In this document: piece by piece, positions 1-6,619 of the stretch
How the letters are laid out: every line of letters begins with the position of its first letter
Position numbering within the stretch: the first letter of the stretch is position 1
Origin: Maribacter sp.
GTDB taxonomy: Bacteria; Bacteroidota; Bacteroidia; Flavobacteriales; Flavobacteriaceae
NCBI GenBank assembly: GCA_013001935.1
Contig: JABDKZ010000263.1
Coordinates: 1 to 8,367, forward strand
Length of the DNA: 8,367 bases
Reading direction: 5' to 3'
Program-made: the position numbers and the translations under genes
Notes under the pieces: model-generated
Database searches by the model: none
The model's input: only the letters and a program-made list of their open reading frames with translations
What the model was told of the DNA's origin: nothing

Positions 1-290
1 ATGCCAAAACTGAGGAAAAGGCGTACAAAAGCATTAATAGGCTCAAAACGGCCATAGGTGTTGATTATCCTGTTCTATTAGCCCAATTCGGTACTTCTAA
101 CAAAAGCCAAGCCCAGAAAAAATTACCAATGTTGAATCATGTGATTTCTTACCCAACGACAATTTTTATTGATAAGATGGGTAAGGTGAGGAAAATACAT
201 ACCGGATTTAATGGGCCTGCTACAGGGGAAAAACATGAAGTATTTAAAGAAGAATTTGATGCCTTCGTAAAGGCTATGGTCAAAGAATAG
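1..290 (+). CDS. TlpA-like thioredoxin-fold protein, C-terminal fragment (5' end outside window)
   Basis: Reading from base 3 there is an open frame of 95 codons ending in TAG at 288-290; the start lies upstream of the window. The visible part matches the C-terminal half of a TlpA/ResA-type thioredoxin fold: a strand 'YPVLLAQFG', a helix leading to 'LPMLNHVISYPTTIFID' with the cis-proline (YPT) that packs beside the active site in this fold, then a hairpin 'GKVRKIHTGFNGP' and a terminal amphipathic helix rich in E, F and K. The CXXC redox motif, if present, would be upstream and cannot be seen. Such proteins usually act in the periplasm of Bacteroidota as disulfide reductases or in oxidative-stress and cytochrome maturation roles; which one applies here is not determinable. 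It converges on leuB with only 9 bp between stop codons. Family assignment is fairly secure; exact function is not. Confidence 0.85.
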   Translation, partial: AKTEEKAYKSINRLKTAIGVDYPVLLAQFGTSNKSQAQKKLPMLNHVISYPTTIFIDKMGKVRKIHTGFNGPATGEKHEVFKEEFDAFVKAMVKE

Positions 291-299
291 TTTGTACTG

Positions 300-1418
300 C
301 TAGATTATCGTTGATTTCCCCAATCCAATATTTTCATCATTGATATTTAAATTATCATCGACATCAACAATATTCTCTGCGATAAAATCACCAACACTTT
401 CTGTGCCATATTTAGTACTTCCCATAACATCCATTGTTACTATTTTCTTTCTGAAAGATTTATAAACGGCAGCGACGACCGCATTAAATTCCTCGGTAAG
501 TCCAAAATGATTTAGAAGCAGTGCAGCACTTAGGATCGAGGCAACGGGATTGGCAGTGTCTTTGCCTTTAGCTTCAGGGTATGAGCCATGAATAGGCTCG
601 AACATAGCATTTTCGGTACCTATTGAAGCCGATGGTAATAAGCCGGAAGACCCAATAAGCACATTACATTGCGCAGAAAGAATGTCACCGAACATGTTGT
701 CGGCCAAAATTACATCAAAAGCGCTGGGATTAAGTGACATTTGCATCGAGGCATTGTCAATATACATACAAGTTAATTCAACCTCAGGATAACTTTCAGC
801 AATATTCGTGACCACTTTACGCCATAATCTTGAAGTCTCTAGGACATGTGCCTTATCGACCAAGGTCAGTTTTCCATTTCTTTTCTTGGCTGCTTTAAAA
901 GCCATATGGGCAACACGGCTAATTTCTGCTTCGGTATATTTACACAGATCTGTCGCTACTTTGCCGTCGGCACTTAGACTTTTCTCCCCAAAATAAATTC
1001 CGCTTGTGAGCTCACGATAAATAACCAGATCAGTACCCGCAATAACTTCTTTTTTAATTGGGGAATTAGTTACCAGGGCAGGAAAAATCTTTATAGGTCT
1101 AATATTGGCAAACAAATCAAGTTCTTTTCTTAAAAACAATAATCCGTCTTCAGGGCGCATCTTGGCTTCTGGATCATTATCATATTCTGGTGTGCCAATC
1201 GCTCCAAATAAAATAGCATCTGATGTTTTGCACAGTTCAAGAGTTTCTTTTGGAATAGGATTACCCTTGGCATCGATGGCAGCGGCCCCAATTAAACCTT
1301 CTGTAAACGTGAAATCGTGGCCAAAATTATCTTCTACAGCCTGAAGGCATTTCACAGCTTGGGCAATTACCTCTGGCCCAATGCCGTCTCCCCCTAAAAT
1401 GGCGATATTCAGCTTCAT
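300..1418 (-). CDS. leuB: 3-isopropylmalate dehydrogenase
   Basis: Catalyses NAD-dependent oxidation and decarboxylation of 3-isopropylmalate to 2-oxoisocaproate, the third step of leucine synthesis in the cytoplasm. The 372-residue product shows the full isocitrate/isopropylmalate dehydrogenase fold: 'LGGDGIGPEV' at 8-17, substrate-binding arginines in 'LRKEL' (R97), 'NIRPIK' (R107) and 'YRELTSGIYFGE' (R135, with catalytic Y142), catalytic lysine in 'VDKAHVLETS' (K189), metal-binding aspartates in 'YIDNASMQ' (D221) and 'NMFGDILS' (D245), and the nucleotide loop 'EPIHGSYPEAKGK' at 274-286. That loop has Glu where many LeuB proteins have Asp (APDIAGK), so cofactor contacts may differ slightly. 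A tail of about 20 residues ending 'GLGKSTII' follows the usual C-terminus. The ATG directly abuts the leuA stop (TAAATG), so translational coupling with leuA is likely. Identity is clear from motifs and from the leuA neighbour. Confidence 0.97.
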   Translation of the reverse strand: MKLNIAILGGDGIGPEVIAQAVKCLQAVEDNFGHDFTFTEGLIGAAAIDAKGNPIPKETLELCKTSDAILFGAIGTPEYDNDPEAKMRPEDGLLFLRKELDLFANIRPIKIFPALVTNSPIKKEVIAGTDLVIYRELTSGIYFGEKSLSADGKVATDLCKYTEAEISRVAHMAFKAAKKRNGKLTLVDKAHVLETSRLWRKVVTNIAESYPEVELTCMYIDNASMQMSLNPSAFDVILADNMFGDILSAQCNVLIGSSGLLPSASIGTENAMFEPIHGSYPEAKGKDTANPVASILSAALLLNHFGLTEEFNAVVAAVYKSFRKKIVTMDVMGSTKYGTESVGDFIAENIVDVDDNLNINDENIGLGKSTII

Positions 1419-2591
1419 TTACGAAACACTTTCAATTTGTATATTGCTGGTTTCAATGATTTCATGAATGTCTTCATCCACAATCTCTTTCTTTTGGTCC
1501 GCATATTTTAAGAACTCTTGATAAACCCTATCTAATTGCAGTTTAGTGAGTTCATAACCTACTTTTTTTGCACGATAGGCCAAAGCCGCTCTACCGCTTC
1601 TTGCTGTAAGTACAATCGATGATTCATTTACACCCACATCCGCAGGGTCGATTATTTCATAAGTCTCCCTATTTTTAATCACCCCATCTTGGTGTATGCC
1701 AGAACTGTGGGCAAAGGCATTGGCGCCTACAATGGCCTTGTTTGGTTGTACCAACATACCCATTTTATCAGAAACCATCTGACTGGTATCATAGAGTAAT
1801 TTACTATTGATATTGGTATCTAATTTAAGGTACGGATGTTGTCTTAAAATCATCACAACTTCTTCCAAAGAAGTATTGCCAGCACGTTCTCCAATACCAT
1901 TGATGGTACACTCGATCTGACGGGCACCATTAATTGCTCCAGCAACTGAATTAGCAGTAGCCAAACCTAAATCATTATGACAATGGCAAGAGAGTACTGC
2001 TTTGTGGATGCCTTTGACATTTTCTTTAAGATACTTCATCTTCGCCCCATATTCCTCAGGTAAACAATATCCGGTTGTATCAGGAATATTTAAAACCGTG
2101 GCGCCGGCTTTGATTGCCGCTTCACATACTCTAGCCAAAAACTCATTGTCCGTTCTTCCCGCATCCTCGGCGTAAAACTCCACATCCTCAACAAATGATT
2201 TCGCATAGCTTACAGCACTTACGGCCCGTTCTATGATGGCCTCCTTGTTCGAGTTGAATTTATGTTTAATGTGTGAATCCGAAGTTCCAATACCCGTATG
2301 AATTCTTGGGGTTTTAGCCGGCTTCAATGCTTCTGCAGCAACTTCAATATCTTTCTTTACAGCGCGGGTTAACCCACAGACCGTTGCATTTTTAACCACT
2401 TGGGCGATCTCCATGACCGAATTGAAATCACCTGGGCTCGAAATAGGAAACCCTGCTTCGATAATATCTACACCAAGGTCATCAAGACGTCTGGCGATGA
2501 CCAATTTCTGGTTTTTATCCAATTTACATCCTGGAACCTGTTCGCCATCACGAAGGGTGGTATCAAAAATTTGTACTATATCTTTACTCAT
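1419..2591 (-). CDS. leuA: 2-isopropylmalate synthase, short form lacking the regulatory domain
   Basis: Condenses acetyl-CoA with 2-oxoisovalerate to 2-isopropylmalate, the committed step of leucine synthesis. The 390-residue protein has the HMGL-like TIM barrel: 'DTTLRDGEQ' at 10-18 (R14, metal-ligand D15), '[13 protein letters not shown]' at 44-56, 'EDAGRT' at 142-147, 'IPDTTGY' at 169-175, metal-binding 'HCHND' (H203, H205), 'GIGERAGN' at 232-239 and 'HSSGIHQDG' at 295-303 in the linker subdomain, followed by '[10 protein letters not shown]'. From memory, similarity to E. coli LeuA runs almost to the end of this protein, but the C-terminal leucine-binding LeuA dimer domain of about 130 residues found in full-length enzymes (about 515-520 residues) is absent. 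Homocitrate or citramalate synthase is less likely because the SSPGDF and HSSGIHQDG segments are LeuA-like and leuB is adjacent. It is the first gene of a leuAB operon; leuC and leuD are not in the window. Confidence 0.95.
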   Translation of the reverse strand: MSKDIVQIFDTTLRDGEQVPGCKLDKNQKLVIARRLDDLGVDIIEAGFPISSPGDFNSVMEIAQVVKNATVCGLTRAVKKDIEVAAEALKPAKTPRIHTGIGTSDSHIKHKFNSNKEAIIERAVSAVSYAKSFVEDVEFYAEDAGRTDNEFLARVCEAAIKAGATVLNIPDTTGYCLPEEYGAKMKYLKENVKGIHKAVLSCHCHNDLGLATANSVAGAINGARQIECTINGIGERAGNTSLEEVVMILRQHPYLKLDTNINSKLLYDTSQMVSDKMGMLVQPNKAIVGANAFAHSSGIHQDGVIKNRETYEIIDPADVGVNESSIVLTARSGRAALAYRAKKVGYELTKLQLDRVYQEFLKYADQKKEIVDEDIHEIIETSNIQIESVS

Positions 2592-2739
2592 TATATTTAC
2601 GTAGTTTTAACTAGCCAATTACGAATATATGGCCAATGGGGCAAATGTCCTAAACAATGGGCTTACATTTACAACGTTAAGTTACTTTTTGGCGAGTGCA
2701 AAGTGCTAAAAAACAACGATTTAAACTACATTTATTACG
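2592..2739. promoter_or_regulatory. Divergent intergenic region between leuA and the helical-repeat gene, with spaced short repeats
   Basis: These 148 bp must hold the promoters for leuA (leftward) and the 514-residue protein (rightward), unless either is expressed from further away. The sequence shows CAATGGG twice, at 2634-2640 and 2655-2661, exactly 21 bp apart (two helical turns), and GCCAAT at 2614-2619 and 2632-2637, 18 bp apart. Near-matches to the Bacteroidota -7 element TAnnTTTG exist (TACATTTA at 2664-2671 on plus; TATATTCG at 2629-2622 on minus), but none is perfect or has a TTG at a suitable distance. I see no leader peptide with runs of Leu codons and no clear T-box or riboswitch. 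Calling the repeats an operator is inference only. Confidence 0.35.
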
Positions 2740-4284
2740 ATGACAAATGCGCATAAAGATGCATTGTTTGTATTGGTAAAATCCCTCTCTAAATCTGAGA
2801 AACGCCAGTTTAAACTCTATGTGGGGCGATTGGGTGTAAATACGGACGCCAAATTCTTAGCCTTGTTCAACCTATTGGACAAAGTAAAAAAATATGATGA
2901 AAAGGTAATTCTTGATAGTGGGATAGTCAAAAAATCCCAACTTTCGAACCTAAAGGCACATTTATACAAACAGATTCTTGTAAGTCTAAGATTAAACCCA
3001 GTGAATCAAAATATTAGGGTACAACTGAGGGAACAATTAGATTTTGCAACTATTTTATATCAAAAAGGACTATACAAACAAAGTTTAAAAATACTTGATA
3101 AGGCCAAGCATACGGCTATCGATAATGAGGAAAAAAATATTGCTTACGAAATCGTTGAACTCGAAAAGATCATTGAGACCCAATATATTACCAGAAGTAT
3201 TCCGGATAGGGCCGATGAACTTGCCGTCCAGGCCAAACAGTTATCCGAGCAGAATGTAATGACCAGTAAGCTTTCTAATTTATCCCTACAGCTCTACGGC
3301 CTTATGCTAAAAGTTGGCTATGTTCGTAATGATGAGGACTTTAAAACTGTTGAGGCTTACTTTAAAAGGCAACTTCCAAAATATTCGATAGACGATCTTG
3401 GATTTCGTGAAAAATTATGGCTGTACAAGGCTCATTTATGGTACAGTTTCTTAATTCAAGATTTTCTTTCCTGCTATAAATATGCCAAAAAATGGGTAGA
3501 TCTCTTTAATGAGAATGAAAAGATGATCCAATTAAATCCCGTATTCTACTTAAAGGGAAATCATTATTTACTAGAATCTTTATTTTATGTAAAATATAGT
3601 TCTCAATTCAAAGAAACACTTCAAAAATTGGAGGCTATGGTCGCGTCCAAGGATTTTCCAAAGAACGACAATATAAGTTCATTGGCTTTTCTCTATATCA
3701 ATGCCAACAGATTGAACCTTCATTTTTTGGAAGGCACTTTTGATAAAGGGTTGTATTTGGTAAAGATTATTGAGTATGGCATCAATAAGCACAGTAATCG
3801 TTTAGATGCACATCACATTATGGTCCTTTACTACAAGATTGCCAGCCTTTACTTTGGTAACGGGGATAACAAAAATTGTATTCTATATTTAAAGAAAATC
3901 ATAGATAATAAAAACTTAAAAATGCGTGAAGACCTTATGTGTTTTGCACGTGTTTTAAGTTTGGTTGCCCATTACGAAGCCGGTATGGATTATCATTTAG
4001 AACTGCAGTTGAAGAGTACGTACAAGTTTCTTTTGAAGATGAACGACTTACATGCCGTACAAAAAGAAATGATCAAATTCTTACGCAATCTTGGCAACAT
4101 TTATCCAAATGAATTGCGCAATGAATTTAAAAAACTTTATAAAGAGCTTAAAAAGTATGAGAAACACCCCTATGAAAAGCGTGCCTTTCTTTACCTAGAC
4201 ATACTCTCTTGGCTCGAGAGCCATTTGGAAGGTAAGCCTGTGGCTCAAATTATTAGAGAAAAGGCGATGCAATCTACCCGTTAA
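2740..4284 (+). CDS. Uncharacterised TPR-like helical-repeat protein
   Basis: A 514-residue protein of unknown function. It has no signal peptide and no membrane segment, so it is probably cytoplasmic. It is rich in Lys, Leu, Tyr and Asn and appears almost wholly alpha-helical. Residues about 1-90 form a distinct N-terminal module containing 'SLSKSEKRQFKLY' (15-27) and 'KAHLYKQILVSLRLNP' (72-87), a pattern I associate with uncharacterised Bacteroidota repeat proteins. After it come helix pairs of tetratricopeptide character, clearest at 105-126 ('ILYQKGLYKQSLKILDKAK') and 363-389 ('LYYKIASLYFGNGDNKNCIL'), with weaker ones between. The C-terminus (460-514) is a highly charged helix. No enzymatic motif is visible. 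TPR-type solenoids usually hold protein-protein interactions, so a scaffold or adaptor role is a guess. It is transcribed divergently from leuAB and ends 4 bp from the convergent lipoprotein gene; neither neighbour points to a function. The ATG at 2740 is the first in frame and gives the intact N-terminal module. Confidence 0.85.
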   Translation: MTNAHKDALFVLVKSLSKSEKRQFKLYVGRLGVNTDAKFLALFNLLDKVKKYDEKVILDSGIVKKSQLSNLKAHLYKQILVSLRLNPVNQNIRVQLREQLDFATILYQKGLYKQSLKILDKAKHTAIDNEEKNIAYEIVELEKIIETQYITRSIPDRADELAVQAKQLSEQNVMTSKLSNLSLQLYGLMLKVGYVRNDEDFKTVEAYFKRQLPKYSIDDLGFREKLWLYKAHLWYSFLIQDFLSCYKYAKKWVDLFNENEKMIQLNPVFYLKGNHYLLESLFYVKYSSQFKETLQKLEAMVASKDFPKNDNISSLAFLYINANRLNLHFLEGTFDKGLYLVKIIEYGINKHSNRLDAHHIMVLYYKIASLYFGNGDNKNCILYLKKIIDNKNLKMREDLMCFARVLSLVAHYEAGMDYHLELQLKSTYKFLLKMNDLHAVQKEMIKFLRNLGNIYPNELRNEFKKLYKELKKYEKHPYEKRAFLYLDILSWLESHLEGKPVAQIIREKAMQSTR

Positions 4285-4288
4285 TTTA

Positions 4289-4831
4289 TTAATCATTCGA
4301 TTTTTCTTCTTGCATGATGCCGGGGGTTCCCGTACTGAATTGTTGGATTAAGCCATCTCCCAGTTTATTGAATTCATTGTTCTTAGCCATTTCACGAACT
4401 TTAACAGGATCAAAATCACCATTAAAATAAAGGAATGAGCCATTGAGATTATTGTTATTATAAATTAAAATTTCCTTCACACTATTTCGCTTCTCTCGGA
4501 TTGATACGACATTTCTTTTTAATTCGTCATTTTTTCGGTATACCTCAATAAAAGAATTACCCGTTATCCCGTCCATCTGCTTATTCAAAAAATCCGTTTT
4601 GGCTGGCGTGGCACTTGGAAAACGCATGTACCTTAAATCTCGGGTATTCCCAACTATAGATTGCATTTCGGGAGAAATACCACTAATTAATGTCAGCATG
4701 AACTGTGGAACACGAACCGCTGTAACTTGATTATCGTTCTTATGGGCATTGTAAAATGTGTCGATTGAATTATAACTACCGCACGAGGTTAAAAGAATTA
4801 AGCTAAATAGGAAGAATACTTTTTTGATCAT
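4289..4831 (-). CDS. DUF4252-type lipoprotein
   Basis: A 180-residue predicted lipoprotein. The N-terminus has two lysines, a hydrophobic stretch (5-14) and the lipobox 'LTSC', giving a lipidated Cys at residue 17. The residues after it (GSYNS) lack the acidic cluster reported as a surface-export signal in some Bacteroidota lipoproteins, so I infer periplasm-facing anchoring. The mature part resembles the DUF4252 family: 'AVRVPQFMLTLISGISPE' (38-55), a central region ending in 'VVSIREKRNSVKEILIYN' and the closing 'GSFLYFNGDFDPVKVREMAK' (131-150), where a beta strand leads into a 'GDFDP' turn and a helix. The molecular role of DUF4252 proteins is not established as far as I know. It lies 42 bp downstream of the pseudouridine synthase on the same strand and is probably the last gene of the panB-rluA transcript. 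Its stop codon sits 4 bp from the convergent gene, inside the short AT palindrome TTAATTTATTAA. Confidence 0.82.
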   Translation of the reverse strand: MIKKVFFLFSLILLTSCGSYNSIDTFYNAHKNDNQVTAVRVPQFMLTLISGISPEMQSIVGNTRDLRYMRFPSATPAKTDFLNKQMDGITGNSFIEVYRKNDELKRNVVSIREKRNSVKEILIYNNNNLNGSFLYFNGDFDPVKVREMAKNNEFNKLGDGLIQQFSTGTPGIMQEEKSND

Positions 4832-4873
4832 GGCACTATGTTTTGGTTAGTAATTAAATGTAGAAAAAAAATA

Positions 4874-5566
4874 TCAACAAGCGTTCCAAACTGCATCTAC
4901 GGGTGGGGGTGCGATTAATTTAATATCTTCTTTCTTCACTGGGTGAACAAATAAAAGTTTCCGGGCATGTAAATGTATACTGCTATTTTTATTACTTCGG
5001 TCAAACCCATATTTAAGATCACCTTTTATGGGACACCCAATGGCGGTGAGTTGGGCACGAATTTGATGGTGCCTCCCAGTTTTCAAGTCAATTTCCATCA
5101 AAAAATAATTGTCCAATTTCTTTATGATTTGGTAATCTAAAATAGCTCTTTTACTATCCGAAACTTCTTTTTTATAAGCGTATGATTTGTTTTGTTTGGT
5201 ATTGCGCTTAAGCCAGTGTGTTAGGGTACCCTTAGCAGTAGGTGGCGAATTTTTAACTATGGCCCAATATGTTTTATTAACCTTTTTTTCTGCAAACAAC
5301 TTATTCAATCTTGGTAAGGCCTTTGATGACTTGGCGAAAACCACAATACCAGATGTAGGTCGGTCTAATCTATGTACAACACCTAAATAAACATTTCCTG
5401 GCTTATTGTATTTCTCCTTGATGTATTGTTTTATTACGTCACTTAGCGGCTTATCACCAGTCTTATCTCCCTGTACAATATCACCAGGTCGTTTATTCAC
5501 AGCAATAAGGTGGTTATCTTCATAAAGTATTTGTAGATTATGTGGGGTTGATACTGTTTTTACCAT
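4874..5566 (-). CDS. RluA-family pseudouridine synthase
   Basis: Isomerises uridine to pseudouridine in structured RNA (rRNA and/or tRNA) in the cytoplasm. The 230-residue protein carries the family signature 'HRLDRPTSG' at 65-73, with D68 as the catalytic aspartate, the opening strand 'ILYEDNHLIAVNKRPGD' at 13-29, and the uracil/RNA-binding segment 'KTGRHHQIRAQL' at 162-173 followed by 'GCPIKGDLKYG'. There is no N-terminal S4 RNA-binding domain: the protein starts about 12 residues before the catalytic fold, so it is the short single-domain form, closer in layout to RluA or TruC than to RluC/RluD. Which uridine it modifies cannot be read from the sequence, so no symbol is given. It lies 97 bp downstream of panB and 42 bp upstream of the DUF4252 gene, all on one strand. 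The ATG at 5566 fits the family start. Confidence 0.93.
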   Translation of the reverse strand: MVKTVSTPHNLQILYEDNHLIAVNKRPGDIVQGDKTGDKPLSDVIKQYIKEKYNKPGNVYLGVVHRLDRPTSGIVVFAKSSKALPRLNKLFAEKKVNKTYWAIVKNSPPTAKGTLTHWLKRNTKQNKSYAYKKEVSDSKRAILDYQIIKKLDNYFLMEIDLKTGRHHQIRAQLTAIGCPIKGDLKYGFDRSNKNSSIHLHARKLLFVHPVKKEDIKLIAPPPVDAVWNAC

Positions 5567-5576
5567 AGATAAATTC

Positions 5577-5663
5577 CTATAATATATGGTTAAGATTAGT
5601 TTTTTTAAACGTTCTAATCAATAAAATCAAAAGCACAATAAAAGGAAGTCCTTGTAGTAAAAT
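5577..5663 (-). other. Hydrophobic 28-codon frame directly after and in frame with the panB stop
   Basis: Immediately after the panB TAA, the same reading frame stays open for 28 codons to a TAG at 5579-5577. Its translation is strongly hydrophobic and then basic, including 'LPFIVLLILLIRTFKK', the profile of a single membrane helix with a positive flank. It has no ATG; the first codon is ATT, and GTG and TTG codons lie inside the hydrophobic run. It could be the tail of a decayed membrane-protein gene, a tiny peptide started at a non-ATG codon, a readthrough extension of PanB, or chance in AT-rich sequence, where T-rich minus-strand codons readily encode Leu, Ile and Phe. It is recorded as a frame, not claimed as a gene. 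Confidence 0.25.
5594..5619. repeat. Inverted repeat GATTAG-N14-CTAATC in the panB-rluA gap
   Basis: Perfect 6-bp arms, GATTAG at 5594-5599 and CTAATC at 5614-5619, surround an AT-rich 14-bp spacer that itself holds TTTAAAC. The repeat lies 28 bp upstream of the rluA start codon. It is not followed by a T-run on the minus strand and is AT-rich, so it is a poor terminator. It could fold as a weak hairpin in the mRNA or be a protein-binding palindrome, or simply be chance. Confidence 0.3.
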
Positions 5664-6482
5664 TTAATATTGCTCTTCATCGCTTGGAAAATCCCGGCTT
5701 TTAACATCGGCAACATATTGTGAAATAGCATTGCCCATATCTTCATACAGGTTCATATACCTTCGAAGAAAACGCGGATTGAATTCGTGGGTCATTCCTA
5801 AAAGATCGTGTATCACCAAAACTTGTCCGTCAGCATATTTGCCACCTCCAATACCAATAGTGGGGATTGAAATACTTTCAGAAACTTTTTTAGTCAATTC
5901 GGCAGGTATTTTTTCAAGCACTATGGCGAAGCACCCCAATCGTTCTAATAACTGCGCATCGGCGATTAATTTTTTGGCTTCTTCCTCTTCCTTTGCCCGA
6001 ACCGTATAGGTGCCGAATTTATAAATGGCCTGAGGCGTTAAACCTAAATGCCCCATAACGGGTATCCCCGCATTTAATATTCGTTTTACCGATTCCTTAA
6101 TTTCTTCTCCTCCTTCAACTTTTACGGCATGTGCACCACTTTCTTTCATAATACGTATGGCTGAACGTAAAGCCTCCTTGGGGTCACTTTGATAATTACC
6201 AAAGGGGATGTCAACCACAACTAAAGCCCTATTTACTGCCCTAATCACTGATGTTGCATGATATATCATTTGTTCCAAGGTAATAGGTAGGGTAGTCTCA
6301 TGACCGGCCATCACATTACTAGCAGAATCACCTACGAGGATAACATCTACATTGGCGGCATCTACAATTTTTGCCATGGAATAATCATACGCCGTTAGCA
6401 TAGAAATTCTCTCGCCGTTCTTTTTCATGTCTACCAGTGATTTTACCGTAACTCTTTTGTATTCTTTTTTCGCTGTGGACAT
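5664..6482 (-). CDS. panB: 3-methyl-2-oxobutanoate hydroxymethyltransferase (ketopantoate synthase)
   Basis: Transfers a hydroxymethyl group from 5,10-methylenetetrahydrofolate to 2-oxoisovalerate, giving ketopantoate, the first step of pantothenate and CoA synthesis. The 272-residue cytoplasmic protein is a complete TIM barrel close to the family's usual 260-280 residues. Visible signatures are '[12 protein letters not shown]' (28-39), '[19 protein letters not shown]' (50-68, metal-ligand D52), 'DIPFGNY' (91-97, D91), 'VKVEGG' (120-125, E123), 'GHLGLTPQ' (144-151), '[10 protein letters not shown]' with the catalytic-type Glu at 190, and 'PTIGIGGG' plus '[13 protein letters not shown]' (207-230). 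All catalytic and Mg-binding positions known from the E. coli enzyme appear present. It heads a minus-strand run with the pseudouridine synthase 97 bp downstream; panC and panD are not in the window. It competes with the LeuA reaction for 2-oxoisovalerate. The ATG at 6482 gives a normal N-terminus. Confidence 0.97.
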   Translation of the reverse strand: MSTAKKEYKRVTVKSLVDMKKNGERISMLTAYDYSMAKIVDAANVDVILVGDSASNVMAGHETTLPITLEQMIYHATSVIRAVNRALVVVDIPFGNYQSDPKEALRSAIRIMKESGAHAVKVEGGEEIKESVKRILNAGIPVMGHLGLTPQAIYKFGTYTVRAKEEEEAKKLIADAQLLERLGCFAIVLEKIPAELTKKVSESISIPTIGIGGGKYADGQVLVIHDLLGMTHEFNPRFLRRYMNLYEDMGNAISQYVADVKSRDFPSDEEQY

Positions 6483-6575
6483 TTATTGTTTTTTTGTGCA
6501 GTGATAAAAGTAATGATTTTGTGGCATTGTTTTGGAATAGATAGTTCAGGATTTTTTGAATGCCTTGCACGGTAA

Positions 6576-6605
6576 TTGCCCATTCCGGATTTTAACTTAT
6601 TTTTG
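6576..6605 (+). promoter_or_regulatory. Bacteroidota sigma-A-type promoter for the NTF2-like/DUF1080 gene pair
   Basis: TTG at 6576-6578 and TATTTTTG at 6598-6605 form a full match to the Bacteroidota consensus TTG-N(17-23)-TAnnTTTG, with a 19-bp spacer. The expected transcription start is only a few bases downstream, so the 5' leader before the ATG at 6620 would be about 10 bases. An AGGAAA stretch (6606-6611) at a Shine-Dalgarno-like distance would then sit at the very 5' end of the mRNA. No equally good promoter was found for the divergent panB; the nearest minus-strand match is TACTTTTA at 6512-6505, without a well-placed TTG. Confidence 0.7.
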
Positions 6606-6619
6606 AGGAAACTTCGTAT

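Noticed and set aside
1..60. ATG at base 1 as a gene start
   Set aside because: That frame closes after 18 codons; the conserved thioredoxin-like frame begins at base 3 and is already open at the edge.
2683..2691. TACTTTTTG as a -7 promoter element for the helical-repeat gene
   Set aside because: Spacing inside the element is one base too long for TAnnTTTG and no TTG lies at the needed distance upstream.
2400..2756. 118-codon plus-strand open frame spanning the leuA start and the intergenic gap
   Set aside because: Most of it is antisense to the conserved LeuA N-terminus; it has no recognisable protein features and overlaps the start of the real plus-strand gene at 2740.
5643..5654. AAGGA/TCCTT dyad after panB as an intrinsic terminator
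   Set aside because: The stem is only 4-5 bp with a very small loop and lies inside a likely operon; the following T-richness is general to the region.
6385..6570. 61-codon minus-strand frame overlapping the 5' end of panB
   Set aside because: It runs in a different frame through conserved panB codons and has no family features; an upstream leader peptide role has no support.
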